A stretch of DNA of 55,758 bases from Verrucomicrobiia bacterium (lineage in GTDB: Bacteria; Verrucomicrobiota; Verrucomicrobiia; JABWAM01): assembly GCA_028687435.1 (NCBI GenBank), contig JAQUAF010000038.1, positions 1 to 55,758 on the forward strand, given 5' to 3'. Position 1 is the first letter of the stretch. Each line of letters begins with the position of its first letter. The position numbers and the translations under genes were made by a program. This document shows positions 44,459-53,139 of the stretch, in pieces. Below the pieces are notes generated by a model. That model saw nothing but the letters and a program-made list of their open reading frames with translations. It had not been told where the DNA came from and made no database searches.

Positions 44459-46111
44459 TCAACGGTTGCGTTTGACGCACTCGCCAAGGTATTGCCCAAG
44501 ACGGGAAAGGGAGGTTGTGGAATCCCTGGGAGCCAGATGGATGTTGAGGAGGCTGAACTCGTGATGGTGTTCCAACGCCTGGCGCCATGCCTGCTCGAAG
44601 TCTTTTTGGGTGTGAACCTGGCATCCCCAGCCGCTTCCAAGAAGGGTGGGCAGCTGGTCGTACCGCCACTCGTGAATGTCGTTGAAGGGGCCTTCCAGGA
44701 TAAGCCGTTCGGTGGTGTATCCATGGTTGTTCAGCACAAGCACGATGGGATTCAAGCCATGCTTTGCGATGGTGGAGAGTTCGGTGCCGCTCATTTGGAA
44801 CGCTCCGTCGCCCACAATGACCACCGGGCGCAGGCGCGGACGGGCCATTTGGGCGCCCAAGGCCGCGGGCACCGCAAATCCCATGGACGCATAGTAGGCG
44901 GGCGCCACAAACTCCGTGCCCCGGTGAATGGTGAGATCCACAGCGCCAAACATGGCAAGGCCCGTGTCGCAGATGACCACCATGTCATCCCGCAACCATT
45001 CGTTGAGGAGCGTGAAGACCTGGTTGACGGTCAGCGGATTGGAGGGGGATGCTTTGACCGGGGGGGTGTAGTGGGGCGCGTGCCGGGGGATGGGGAAGGT
45101 CCGCCGGCGGATTTTCGCTTTCAGAAGTCCCCGGAGAAAGTCGCCGAACAATACATTCGTGTATTGATGGTGGCTGATCTGGATTTTTTCGGAGGTGGCT
45201 TCGATGGATCGATGGCGATCCAGGTGGGCCGTATAGATGCCGAGGTTGAGATCGGTGAGGAGCGTGCCCAGCATGAGCAGACAGTCGGATTTTTCGACAA
45301 ACTGCTGGACTTCGGGACGTCCCATGGCGCCTTCGTAGATGCCGATGTAGCGGGGATGCCGTTCGCTGATGACGGACTTTCCGAGAAGCGTGGCTGCCAC
45401 GGGGATGCCGGTGCGGTCGGTGAGGAGCCGCAACTCGCGGCAGAGCCCATAGCGGTGGACTTCCACATCGGCGAGGATGACCGGCCGTTTGGAGGCGTTG
45501 ATCCGGGCGATGCTTTCGGCCAGCGCCTCGCGCAAGGCGGCGGGGTCGCTTTTTTCGACGATTGATTTTGGCCGGGATGCGAGGCGGGGCGCGACTGAGA
45601 CCATGTCGCGCGGTATTTCCAGGTAAACCGGGCGTTTGGTGCGCCAGCAGGCGGCGAGGGTTTCGTCGATTTGACGGAAAGCCGTGCCGGGATCGTCGAG
45701 CACGGCGCTGGCTGCCGTGAATTGGGCGAAAATCTCCCGCTGGGTGGAGAAGGTTTTGACCTTGTGATGCAGCATGGGGTTGTCTTTTCGCTCGTTGAGT
45801 CCCGGAGAACCGGTGATGACGACCACGGGGGATTTCTCGGCATAGGCGCCGGCAATCGAGTTGGTGACATTGAGTCCTCCGACGCAATAGGTCACGCAGA
45901 TGGCGCCCATTCCATTGATCCGGGAGTAGGCGTCGGCGGCAAATCCGGACGAATCCTCCCGGGTGACGCCGATCACCTTGATGGGGCTTTTCTCAAGCAT
46001 CTGGTAAAAGGTGAGAACGTAATCGCCGGGGATGCCGAAGATGTGGCGGACGCCGTAGTCCTGCAGCCGGCGGATGAGGTAGGAGCCGATGGAATGACGT
46101 GAGGAACTCAT
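44459..46111 (-). CDS. ThDP-dependent 2-oxoacid decarboxylase (PDC/indolepyruvate-like)
   Basis: This is a 550-residue enzyme from ATG 46111. The ThDP-activating Glu is in GVTREDSSGFAADAYSRI, the HH pair typical of pyruvate decarboxylases is in NPMLHHKVKTFS, and the ThDP-Mg motif is VGDGAFQMSGTELSTIAKHG followed by NNHGYTTERLI. This is closer to pyruvate/indolepyruvate decarboxylase than to acetolactate synthase. It would convert a 2-oxoacid to an aldehyde and CO2. An AAATCTTAAATC motif precedes the start. An upstream in-frame start at 46276 overlaps the NUDIX gene and is unlikely. Confidence 0.88.
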   Translation of the reverse strand: MSSSRHSIGSYLIRRLQDYGVRHIFGIPGDYVLTFYQMLEKSPIKVIGVTREDSSGFAADAYSRINGMGAICVTYCVGGLNVTNSIAGAYAEKSPVVVITGSPGLNERKDNPMLHHKVKTFSTQREIFAQFTAASAVLDDPGTAFRQIDETLAACWRTKRPVYLEIPRDMVSVAPRLASRPKSIVEKSDPAALREALAESIARINASKRPVILADVEVHRYGLCRELRLLTDRTGIPVAATLLGKSVISERHPRYIGIYEGAMGRPEVQQFVEKSDCLLMLGTLLTDLNLGIYTAHLDRHRSIEATSEKIQISHHQYTNVLFGDFLRGLLKAKIRRRTFPIPRHAPHYTPPVKASPSNPLTVNQVFTLLNEWLRDDMVVICDTGLAMFGAVDLTIHRGTEFVAPAYYASMGFAVPAALGAQMARPRLRPVVIVGDGAFQMSGTELSTIAKHGLNPIVLVLNNHGYTTERLILEGPFNDIHEWRYDQLPTLLGSGWGCQVHTQKDFEQAWRQALEHHHEFSLLNIHLAPRDSTTSLSRLGQYLGECVKRNR

Positions 46112-46211
46112 TTTTGATTTAAGATTTGAAAAACGAGGCGCGGCTTCGCTTGAACATGGTGGAAATGGTAAGGAGAAATGTGGACGATGGCGACGCAAAA
46201 GTCGCCTTTGA

Positions 46212-46778
46212 TCAATCTTGAATCTTAAGAGCGCCCTGGCGCCAGAGGCGGCGCCACAGGTCGGCGGCCAGGACAAGGGCGTTGGTGATGCGTCCGTCGA
46301 GAATCATTTGTTCGAATTCGGTTTCGCTGGCGAGGCGGACGGCGATATCCTCCATTTCGTCGAGTTGCAGATCCTTCACTCGATGGACATTGGTGACCAG
46401 AACCGTATGGCAGAAATTGGTTTGAAACGCCGGATTGGGATGGACCTTGCCCAGGAGGATGGGCGGGTCGCCGGCATAGCCGGTTTCCTCGAGCAATTCG
46501 CGCGCGCCGGCCGCCGCCGGTTCCTCCCCCGGATCGATGCAGCCGCCGGGAATTTCCAGGATGACCTTTTGGATGCCGTGCCGGTATTGTTCGGTGAGCA
46601 CCATTTTTCCTTCGGGGGTGTAAGCCAGCACGTTGACCCAGTGGGGGACTTCGAGGGAGGTTACTTCATATTCCCGCTGATTGCGGGGGGAGACCACCCG
46701 GTCGGCGCGGGTTTTGAAGATCCGGTAATGATTCAAGGGATGGGAGGAGAGGATTTGCCAGGGGCGAATGGGATTCAT
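46212..46778 (-). CDS. NUDIX hydrolase, ADP-ribose pyrophosphatase-like
   Basis: This 188-residue protein has a full Nudix box, GCIDPGEEPAAAGARELLEE plus TGY, preceded by VLTEQYRHGIQKVILEIPGG, the usual context in ADP-sugar pyrophosphatases. ATG 46778 is preferred over an upstream ATG at 46817. The stop codon context (TTAAGATTCAAGATTGA) resembles the AT motif before the next gene. The direction is the same as the decarboxylase, with a 100-bp gap. It probably clears ADP-ribose or a related nucleotide sugar in the cytoplasm. Confidence 0.9.
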   Translation of the reverse strand: MNPIRPWQILSSHPLNHYRIFKTRADRVVSPRNQREYEVTSLEVPHWVNVLAYTPEGKMVLTEQYRHGIQKVILEIPGGCIDPGEEPAAAGARELLEETGYAGDPPILLGKVHPNPAFQTNFCHTVLVTNVHRVKDLQLDEMEDIAVRLASETEFEQMILDGRITNALVLAADLWRRLWRQGALKIQD

Positions 46779-46859
46779 GTCTGCCGGGAATTTTGACGGA
46801 TTGTGCGGAAAAATCAATCATGCGCTTGGATGTCATTTTGCCGTCATTCCCGCGAATGT

Positions 46860-47075
46860 GCATACGCGTCAACCTAAGGAATCAATGAATCATATCTCTA
46901 TCATAGGCGGTGCGGGAGCCCCGCCCTCCATTTTTTACCGTGCAGACAATGGAGGGCGGGGCTCCCGCACCGCTTCCATCAGAACGGAATGGTCCCAGAT
47001 TGGGCAAATGTTAGCGGCGTTGGGCAGGACGCCCTCGTTCCCAGGAAAGGATCTCAATTAGGTTGACGCGTATGC
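46860..47075. mobile_element. 216-bp MITE with 18-bp perfect terminal inverted repeats
   Basis: Ends are GCATACGCGTCAACCTAA (46860-46877) and its exact reverse complement (47058-47075), flanked by the 8-bp direct repeat GCGAATGT on both sides, as expected for a target-site duplication. The element codes for no protein. Its centre is a perfect 26-bp-arm hairpin (46907-46932 / 46948-46973), the same GC-rich core found in repeat copies A and B. A smaller GGGC-N5-GCCC hairpin follows near 47025. The mobilising transposase is not in the window; 8-bp duplications occur in several IS families, so I do not assign one. Confidence 0.85.
46907..46973. repeat. GC-rich hairpin, copy C (inside the MITE)
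   Basis: Perfect 26-bp arms with a 15-nt loop that differs from the loop of copies A and B. Arm sequence differs from A/B by one base (GTGCGGGAG versus GTGCAGGAG), and in C that base restores perfect pairing. Confidence 0.85.
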
Positions 47076-47162
47076 GCGAATGTGGGAATCCAGCCTCGTG
47101 CAAGGTCACAGGGGGGAAACAAACGCATTTTCTTTCATGGAGGAACAGGTTAGTGTGGGGTT

Positions 47163-48806
47163 GTGAGTGACCGACAGATAATGCGTTCCGCCGGCAAAGT
47201 TGGGCTGGCGGTGATGGGCAGCCGCGTGCTGGGGCTGCTGAGGGACCAGATTTTCGCCTATTGTTTCGGGGCGGGAATGGTGATGGATTGTTTCCAGATG
47301 GCGTTTCGCATCCCGAACCTCCTGAGGGATTTGTTTGCCGAGGGGGCGTTTTCCACGGCTTTTGTGACGGTTTTTGCCCGCCGGCGGGCGCGGGAGGGGG
47401 ATGATGGCGCATGGCAGTTGGCGCGGTTGATGATGACCCTCCAGGTGGTTTTGCTTTCGGCGCTCAGTTTGATGGGGATTATTTTTGCCCCATGGATTGT
47501 GCGGATCATGGCGCCGGGTTTTTTTGACATTCCGGGCAAGGGGGAACTGACCATTTTCCTGACCCAACTCCTGTTTCCCTTCATTATTCTGGTCGCGGCC
47601 GCCGCGGTGGTCATGGGGATTCTCAATACGTTTGGACGATTCGGGCTGCCGGCTTCGGCCACCATCTTTTTCAATATTGTCATGCTGGCGGTGGGACTTC
47701 CTCTGGCATGGTTTTTCGATCCCCATTTTGACGAGACGGCCATCATCTGCATGGCGGTGGGAGTCTTGGCCGGCGGAGCCGCGCAATGGCTGGTGCAGAT
47801 GCCGGCTTTGCGCAGGCAAGGATATCGTTACTGGCCGGAATGGAACTGGCGCGACTCCGGGGTGGTGGAGACTTTGAAGTTGATGCTGCCAACCCTGATC
47901 GGTGTGTCGGCGGTTCAGGTTAATGTGGTGATCAACAGCATTTTTGCCTCGGGATTGGGGGATGGGGCTGTGGCGTGGTTGAATTACGGTTTCCGCCTGA
48001 TCCAATTGCCCATCGGACTTTTTGGCGTGGCCATTTCCACGGCGGCGCTGCCGTCGCTGGCGGTGGATGCGACGAACCAGCACCGGAAGGTCTTTTGCGA
48101 CAAGGTGGAGCATGCCTTGCGCCTGAACGCCGCCTTGTGCATTCCCGCCGCGTGCGGCTTGGCCCTGATCAGCCGCCCGCTGGTTTGCGTCCTGTTTGAG
48201 CGGGGGCGGTTTGGCCCCCAGGATACCGAAGCCACAGCCATGGTGATCATTGCTTATGCGGTGGGGTTGGTGGGGTATGCCTCCATCAAGGTGTTGAACA
48301 CGGCTTTTTACGCCCTCAACCGCACGGTGGCGCCCATGTGTGTTTCGCTGGGATCCATTTTGCTGACCGCAGCCCTGAACTGGTTTTTGGTGGTCCGCGT
48401 TGGCGCCGGGGTGATGGGAATCGCCATGGCCACCTCGGTTTCCGCCTTGTGCAGCATGTCGGTTTTATATGTGATCCTGAGCCGGATGGTGGGAGGATTG
48501 AGCAACCGGGGCTGGCGGACCCTGCGGCGGGTGGTGCTGGCGGCGGCGATCATGTCTTTGGCGGTGGAGGGTGTCTTTTGGGCGCATGAGGGGTTGGATA
48601 TTCCTCCGAATTTCTGGGGGAGTTTCAGCCGGGTGATGTTCGGCGCGGCGGCTGGCATGGCGGTTTACATCTGGACGGCCAGGCGTTTGAAGTTGGAGGA
48701 GGTTCTGGCCGTGGAAGACGTGGTGCGTTCCAAACTGGGCATGGCGCCGCGGCGGCATGAGGTTCACCATGAACATCAATCCCACGATTCGGGAAAAACT
48801 CGATAA
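47163..48806 (+). CDS. murJ: Lipid II flippase MurJ
   Basis: This 547-residue MOP-superfamily protein has about 14 membrane helices. The family signature is present: SRVLGLLRDQIFAYCFG, FRIPNLLRDLFAEGAFSTAF, and later FYALNRTVAPM. It exports lipid II for peptidoglycan synthesis and so belongs functionally with mreBCD-mrdA-rodA on the opposite strand. The start is GTG 47163; no strong ribosome site is adjacent (GGAGG is about 20 bp away). The MITE ends 87 bp upstream. The 3' end overlaps uvrC by 38 bp. Confidence 0.94.
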   Translation: MSDRQIMRSAGKVGLAVMGSRVLGLLRDQIFAYCFGAGMVMDCFQMAFRIPNLLRDLFAEGAFSTAFVTVFARRRAREGDDGAWQLARLMMTLQVVLLSALSLMGIIFAPWIVRIMAPGFFDIPGKGELTIFLTQLLFPFIILVAAAAVVMGILNTFGRFGLPASATIFFNIVMLAVGLPLAWFFDPHFDETAIICMAVGVLAGGAAQWLVQMPALRRQGYRYWPEWNWRDSGVVETLKLMLPTLIGVSAVQVNVVINSIFASGLGDGAVAWLNYGFRLIQLPIGLFGVAISTAALPSLAVDATNQHRKVFCDKVEHALRLNAALCIPAACGLALISRPLVCVLFERGRFGPQDTEATAMVIIAYAVGLVGYASIKVLNTAFYALNRTVAPMCVSLGSILLTAALNWFLVVRVGAGVMGIAMATSVSALCSMSVLYVILSRMVGGLSNRGWRTLRRVVLAAAIMSLAVEGVFWAHEGLDIPPNFWGSFSRVMFGAAAGMAVYIWTARRLKLEEVLAVEDVVRSKLGMAPRRHEVHHEHQSHDSGKTR

Positions 48807-50280
48807 ACTTTCCTCAAAGCCGGGGGTTTATCTGATGCGCGACCGGCTGGGCCGGGTGATTTACGTGGGCAAGGCCAAGGCTCTGAATCATCGGGTGCGT
48901 TCCTATTTCCAGCCCGCCCGCTATTCGCAGATGGATCCCAAAACCCGGGCATTGGTGGATGTGGCGGCGGACTTGGAAACCCACGAGGTGCGCAACGAGG
49001 CGGAGGCCCTGCTTTTGGAAGGCAAGCTGATCAAGCAATTCCGCCCGAAGTACAACATCCTGTTTCGCGACGACAAACGGTTTCTGCTGGTCCGGCTGAC
49101 CCGCGATCCTTTTCCCCGGTTTGTCCTGACGCGCCTGCGCAAGCCGGATGGATGCCGGTATTTTGGCCCGTTCAGCAACTCCAGCGCGTTGCGCAACACT
49201 CTGGATTATCTGCTGGAGCATTTTCACATTCGCGCCTGCCGTCCGCCCGAGCCCGGGGAAAGGGATTACCAACATTGTCACAACGACATCATCAAGCACT
49301 GCCTGGCGCCCTGCGTGGGGAGAATCAGCCGGGAGGATTATGGTGTATGGGTTGAAAAAGCCGCAGTTTTTCTGGATGGCGGGGATGAGGAGGCGTTGAA
49401 GGAGTTGGAGGCGCGAATGCTGGCGGCGGCGGCGAAAAAGGATTTTGAAACCGCCGCCTCTCTTCGTGACGCCCTGCATGATTTGCGGCAGACCGTGAAA
49501 CAGAGCGCCCGCAAATTCGTCCGGGACATTCCGCTCAAGACCTGCGGCGGGGAGCTTGAAGAACTGGCAAGGGAGTTTGGCTTGTCGCAGCCGCCCCGGG
49601 TGATCGAGGGATTCGATATTTCGCATATCCACGGGCAATGCGCCGTGGGATCCATGGTGCGTTTTGCGGACGGAAAACCTTCCCGGGCGGATTACCGGCA
49701 CTTCAAGATTGAAGGAATGGGGGAATCCCAAGCTGCGGAACAGGCTTTGCCGGAGCTGCCGGAGGCGCTGAACAATGATGTGGCCTCGATCCGGCAGGTG
49801 GTGTTGCGCCGTTACAGGCGGTTGCGGGATGAAAAACGGGATTTTCCCGATTTGATTTTGATCGATGGCGGCAAGGGACAGTTGCGCGCGGCTCTCGATG
49901 CTTTGGCTGAATTGGGGGTGAAAATTCCGGCGGCGGGATTGGCCAAGGAAAACGAGGAGATTTATCTTCCCGGCCGGGGAGAACCGTTGCGTCTGCCTTC
50001 AACTTCGCCGGCGCTGCAATTGCTCCAGCGGGTGAGGGATGAGTCTCACCGGTTTGCCAACGCGTTTCATGAGGGATGGCGCCGCAAGCAGATCCGGTTT
50101 TCAATATTGGACGAATTGCCGGGAATCGGGGCTTCCCGCAAGCGGCTTTTACTCCGGCGGTTTGGTTCGCTGGAACGCCTGCGCAAGGCGTCCGTGGAGG
50201 AAATCCGGGAAGTGGAGGGATTCGGCGGCAGGAGCGCCGAAGCCCTCTGGCGGTTTTTGCATCCGGATGCGGTTTTGTGA
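48769..50280 (+). CDS. uvrC: Excinuclease ABC subunit C
   Basis: From ATG 48769 (MNINPTIREKLDKLSSKPGV) this is 503 residues, shorter than the usual 600 but with all parts: GIY-YIG nuclease (GVYLMRDRLGRVIYVGKA), the Cys segment CHNDIIKHCLAPC, the UVR helix pair (AAAAKKDFETAASLRDALHD), the RNase H-like 5' nuclease with GFDISHIHG, LILIDGGKGQL and DESHRFA, and a C-terminal HhH2 (LPGIGASRKRLLLRRFGSLE). It makes the dual incisions in nucleotide excision repair. An ATG at 48757 in frame is an alternative start. Confidence 0.95.
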   Translation: MNINPTIREKLDKLSSKPGVYLMRDRLGRVIYVGKAKALNHRVRSYFQPARYSQMDPKTRALVDVAADLETHEVRNEAEALLLEGKLIKQFRPKYNILFRDDKRFLLVRLTRDPFPRFVLTRLRKPDGCRYFGPFSNSSALRNTLDYLLEHFHIRACRPPEPGERDYQHCHNDIIKHCLAPCVGRISREDYGVWVEKAAVFLDGGDEEALKELEARMLAAAAKKDFETAASLRDALHDLRQTVKQSARKFVRDIPLKTCGGELEELAREFGLSQPPRVIEGFDISHIHGQCAVGSMVRFADGKPSRADYRHFKIEGMGESQAAEQALPELPEALNNDVASIRQVVLRRYRRLRDEKRDFPDLILIDGGKGQLRAALDALAELGVKIPAAGLAKENEEIYLPGRGEPLRLPSTSPALQLLQRVRDESHRFANAFHEGWRRKQIRFSILDELPGIGASRKRLLLRRFGSLERLRKASVEEIREVEGFGGRSAEALWRFLHPDAVL

Positions 50281-50289
50281 AAGGGATGA

Positions 50290-50472
50290 CTATGGAGCTG
50301 CCGTTTGTTTTGACAGGGATTTTTCTTTGCGATGTTTGGGTGGGAGCAGATTTGCCGGAGAAAAACGTTTGAAATGGGTTATTTTTTCATGGACGGACAT
50401 TCCGGCAACCTCGCGGCTGACCTGTTCCCTCCATTTGCGCGCCATTTTTACGGTATCGAATTTCTTATTCAT
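50290..50472 (-). CDS. 60-residue micro-protein, unknown (antitoxin-like)
   Basis: MNKKFDTVKMARKWREQVSR then EVAGMSVHEKITHFKRF: a basic helical protein resembling the many small standalone proteins beginning KFDxVxxxRxxRE, some of which accompany toxin genes. GGAG lies 8 bp before ATG 50472, which supports translation. It follows the DMT exporter by 18 bp on the same strand and ends 9 bp from the convergent uvrC stop. No toxin gene is beside it. The function is not known. Confidence 0.6.
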   Translation of the reverse strand: MNKKFDTVKMARKWREQVSREVAGMSVHEKITHFKRFSPANLLPPKHRKEKSLSKQTAAP

Positions 50473-50490
50473 AAATAAGCTCCATTGGAT

Positions 50491-51474
50491 TTATTTTTCC
50501 TCCCGCACCGACCATTTGGCCAGGCCCGCTCCGGCGATGACCATGACGCAGGCCAGCCAGAACATCCATCCCGGAGTGACATGCAGGATGAGATTGATGG
50601 CCAGGGTGGATAAAAGCGGCGTGAAAAAGGAGGCGCTGGCCACAAGAGTCTGGTTGCCTTTTCTCATGGCGTAATCCCAGAAAACGTAGGCCAGGAGGTT
50701 GACGAATACTGTCATGTAAAAAAGCGCCGCAACGGACTTGATGGACCATTCCACGGACGCCTGGGTTGCGTGTTCCAATCCTGGAATCCGCGGCGCGAAT
50801 GGCAGGAAGGCCAGGAAGAAGAGACCGGATACGGTGATCAGGACGGGTACGGGGTTGGCATGGGTGCCGCCTCCGAATTTCCTGGCCAGAACCGAATACA
50901 ATCCCCACGAAATGCCACAATACAAACCCAGAAAATAGGGGGTGGGATTTTGACGGAAGTTGTTGAAAAAACCAGCCGCCGAAAAGCCAGTCCCTTCCGC
51001 GCCGCCGCCCGCCGGCCGGGCGAGCAGGGCCAGCGCCACGCCAGCCAAGGCCAGCAGCACGCCGGGGTAGAATTCCCATCGGGTCTTTTTCTTGAACACC
51101 CTTATGCTGAAAAGCAGGGTCAGGGCGGGCCAGAGATAATTCAGGATGCTTACTTCGAGCACCTGGCGGCGATCCGCCGAAAGTCCCACCGCCAGATTGT
51201 TGGCCAGAATGTAGGAAAGGAAAAGAAAGCCGCACCAGATCCAATAAGAAACCGGCACTTCCTTGAGCTTGCGAATTTCGCCGGGATGCAACGCCATGGT
51301 CCCCATGGCCAGAAGTCCGCCGGCGCAATAGTAAACGGCCGGGCCGAGAATGATTCCGAAGAAATCCTGCACCACCCGGTTGACGGCAATGGAAGACCCC
51401 CAGAAGAGAATGGAAATCAATCCCAGAAGAGTGGCCGGACGGGAACTCGCTGAGGGGGAAGGAATGGTTTTCAC
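50491..51474 (-). CDS. EamA/DMT-family exporter
   Basis: This 327-residue protein has ten predicted membrane helices in two EamA halves (LLGLISILFWGSSIAVNRVV, YFLGLYCGISWGLYSVLARK). The wording FWGSSIAVNR and WGLYSVLARK recalls the YddG aromatic amino-acid exporter branch. It overlaps the regulator gene by 4 bp (ATGA at 51471-51474), so it is coupled and likely under that regulator's control. It probably exports a small metabolite from the cytoplasm; the substrate is not assignable. Confidence 0.88.
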   Translation of the reverse strand: MKTIPSPSASSRPATLLGLISILFWGSSIAVNRVVQDFFGIILGPAVYYCAGGLLAMGTMALHPGEIRKLKEVPVSYWIWCGFLFLSYILANNLAVGLSADRRQVLEVSILNYLWPALTLLFSIRVFKKKTRWEFYPGVLLALAGVALALLARPAGGGAEGTGFSAAGFFNNFRQNPTPYFLGLYCGISWGLYSVLARKFGGGTHANPVPVLITVSGLFFLAFLPFAPRIPGLEHATQASVEWSIKSVAALFYMTVFVNLLAYVFWDYAMRKGNQTLVASASFFTPLLSTLAINLILHVTPGWMFWLACVMVIAGAGLAKWSVREEK

Positions 51475-52658
51475 CTCTCAGCCTGAGCATGGACCCGGCC
51501 TTTTACCCTGACCGGCAATTCCGGCAAATTTTCGCCGGAGATGCGTTTCCATAAAATCTGGAACAATTCGGATGCGACTTTTTTTGGGGAATATTCGTAG
51601 CGCAGAACCGGGATGCCATAGTGATGTTCGATGCCTTCATTGGCCATGGTGAGGACGGTCAGGCCTTTTGACGGTCCTTTTCCCTGTCGTGAGGCCGCAG
51701 ACGTTGATCCGCCCGGGTTGACAGCCGCTCCCCGTTGAACCAGCGCAAGAGCGACGCCGTGGGTTGCGATGTCGTCCGAAACCATCAATGCGTCGGGCCA
51801 GTTTTTTTTTCGTGTCCAATCATCAATGAGTTCCAGTGTTTTTTCAAAGGCGGCTTTTTCCATGCTGGCGCCGTTGACCCCCTGCGGACGAGCCTGGCAG
51901 ATTTCCGTTGATGGAAGTTGCAGGGCGCGCGCCGCTTGTTTGAAACCATCGACGTCCGGAAGCTCTCCCTTGAGGCGGATCCTGGCGCGGAGATAGACGA
52001 TTTTCTTGCAGCCATTGCCCGCCAGATGATGAACGCTGTCCCATCCGAAGTGATGAAGATCCAGGATCACATCCGCATCGGCGCCTTCCAGGGAAGGTCC
52101 CAATCGTGCGATGGGGAGGGTGAACTTGAGTTTGGCCACCTGCTGGGCCGTCATGTCGCCCACAATCTGGATCAGTCCTTTGAAGGGATAATGAGACATG
52201 TCGGCGGCGAGATTTGCGAAAAGGACCGCCTGTTGAGGTTCGGCGCCGGTGAATCCGCCGTAGATCCGGCAGGTCCAGCGGCGGTCCGGCAGACCGGTGA
52301 TTTCCTGGTTGAGAAAGTGGATGACCGCACGCTGAAATTGGGCGGGTTCATCCATCAGGGCGGGGCCCATGAGGATGCCGATGGCAGCCTTGTCGGCTTG
52401 CGCCTTGACAAAAGTGCCGCGCCGGGGTTTCCGTTCGATCAGCCCCTTGGCTTCCAGCAGTTTCATGGCCCGGTGAACCGCCATCCGGCTGGCGCCGGCC
52501 TGCACCACCAGTTCATCCGTGGTGGGCAGACGATCCGCCGGACGCAAGACACCCTTTTCAATCTGTTCCCTGAGCATCCGCTCGATCTGGAGATGCGCCG
52601 GCTGGGCTGTTTGAACCCGGATTTGCAGCGTCGGACTGGCGGGATAGGGGGTTTTCAT
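51471..52658 (-). CDS. Hybrid GntR-HTH / LacI-type transcriptional regulator
   Basis: This 395-residue regulator has a GntR-type winged helix at about 20-85 (HLQIERMLREQIEKGVLRPA, DRLPTTDELVVQAGASRMAV, GLIERKPRRGTFV) joined to a periplasmic-binding-protein-like effector domain of the LacI/XylR kind (AIGILMGPALMD, DADVILDLHHFGWDSVHHLA, DALMVSDDIATHGVALAL, YSPKKVASELFQ). This architecture is common in PVC bacteria for sugar-responsive control. It is the first gene of a three-gene minus-strand unit with the exporter. Its operator is not identified; no CCAACT-N4-AGTTGG copy is seen in its leader. Confidence 0.88.
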   Translation of the reverse strand: MKTPYPASPTLQIRVQTAQPAHLQIERMLREQIEKGVLRPADRLPTTDELVVQAGASRMAVHRAMKLLEAKGLIERKPRRGTFVKAQADKAAIGILMGPALMDEPAQFQRAVIHFLNQEITGLPDRRWTCRIYGGFTGAEPQQAVLFANLAADMSHYPFKGLIQIVGDMTAQQVAKLKFTLPIARLGPSLEGADADVILDLHHFGWDSVHHLAGNGCKKIVYLRARIRLKGELPDVDGFKQAARALQLPSTEICQARPQGVNGASMEKAAFEKTLELIDDWTRKKNWPDALMVSDDIATHGVALALVQRGAAVNPGGSTSAASRQGKGPSKGLTVLTMANEGIEHHYGIPVLRYEYSPKKVASELFQILWKRISGENLPELPVRVKGRVHAQAER

Positions 52659-52829
52659 GTTTTATGGATTGGAATGAATCCGGTGTCTGAAGGAAGAGTT
52701 TTTGAATGTTGTGTTTTTAGAATAAATAAGAATAATAGGAAAGTCAAATGGACTTGCGCTTTCCAAACGCGCAACGCAAGTCAAGAAATGATTATCAATT
52801 TTATGTGCCATTTTGGCGCGCAAAATATC

Positions 52830-52868
52830 AAAAACCGGCAACTTTTTCCGACCAACTCTCGCTGAACC
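52830..52868. repeat. 39-bp direct repeat, copy 1
   Basis: Begins AAAAACCGGCAACTTTTTCC and ends CAACTCTCGCTGAACC. It is identical over 39 bp to 53140-53178, exactly 310 bp away. Flanks differ on both sides. Confidence 0.85.
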
Positions 52869-53139
52869 CCTACAGGTGCAGGCGCGTCAGTGATCTGACT
52901 CTTCACGTCTTGCCTTTCGCTGGCCAATCCCACCTGCCCGTCATTCAGCTCGCCGCAGCTCCAACCGAGCCAAGGCGGACTCGACTCAAAGCGGCGTAAA
53001 ATTCCGCAACGCCCGTGCAGATCCATCCCCAGTCGAACTCTGCCCGCATCTCCAAAACACCGCCTTCTCTTCAATTCATCGCCCAACATTCGCCTTTTCC
53101 CTTCAAATTTTCCGCCCTTATTTTTCATTTTCATAACCA

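Larger units (their letters stand above)
46846..47089. repeat. Split ATTCCC-N8-GGGAAT (dRS3-like) palindrome hosting the MITE
   Basis: ATTCCC (46846-46851) plus GCGAATGT (46852-46859) precede the MITE, and GCGAATGT (47076-47083) plus GGGAAT (47084-47089) follow it. Removing the MITE and one GCGAATGT restores CATTCCCGCGAATGTGGGAA, a known type of dispersed bacterial repeat. Confidence 0.8.

Noticed and set aside
44354..45565. Plus-strand open frame of 403 codons opposite the ThDP-dependent decarboxylase
   Set aside because: Shadow of a gene with intact ThDP motifs on the minus strand.
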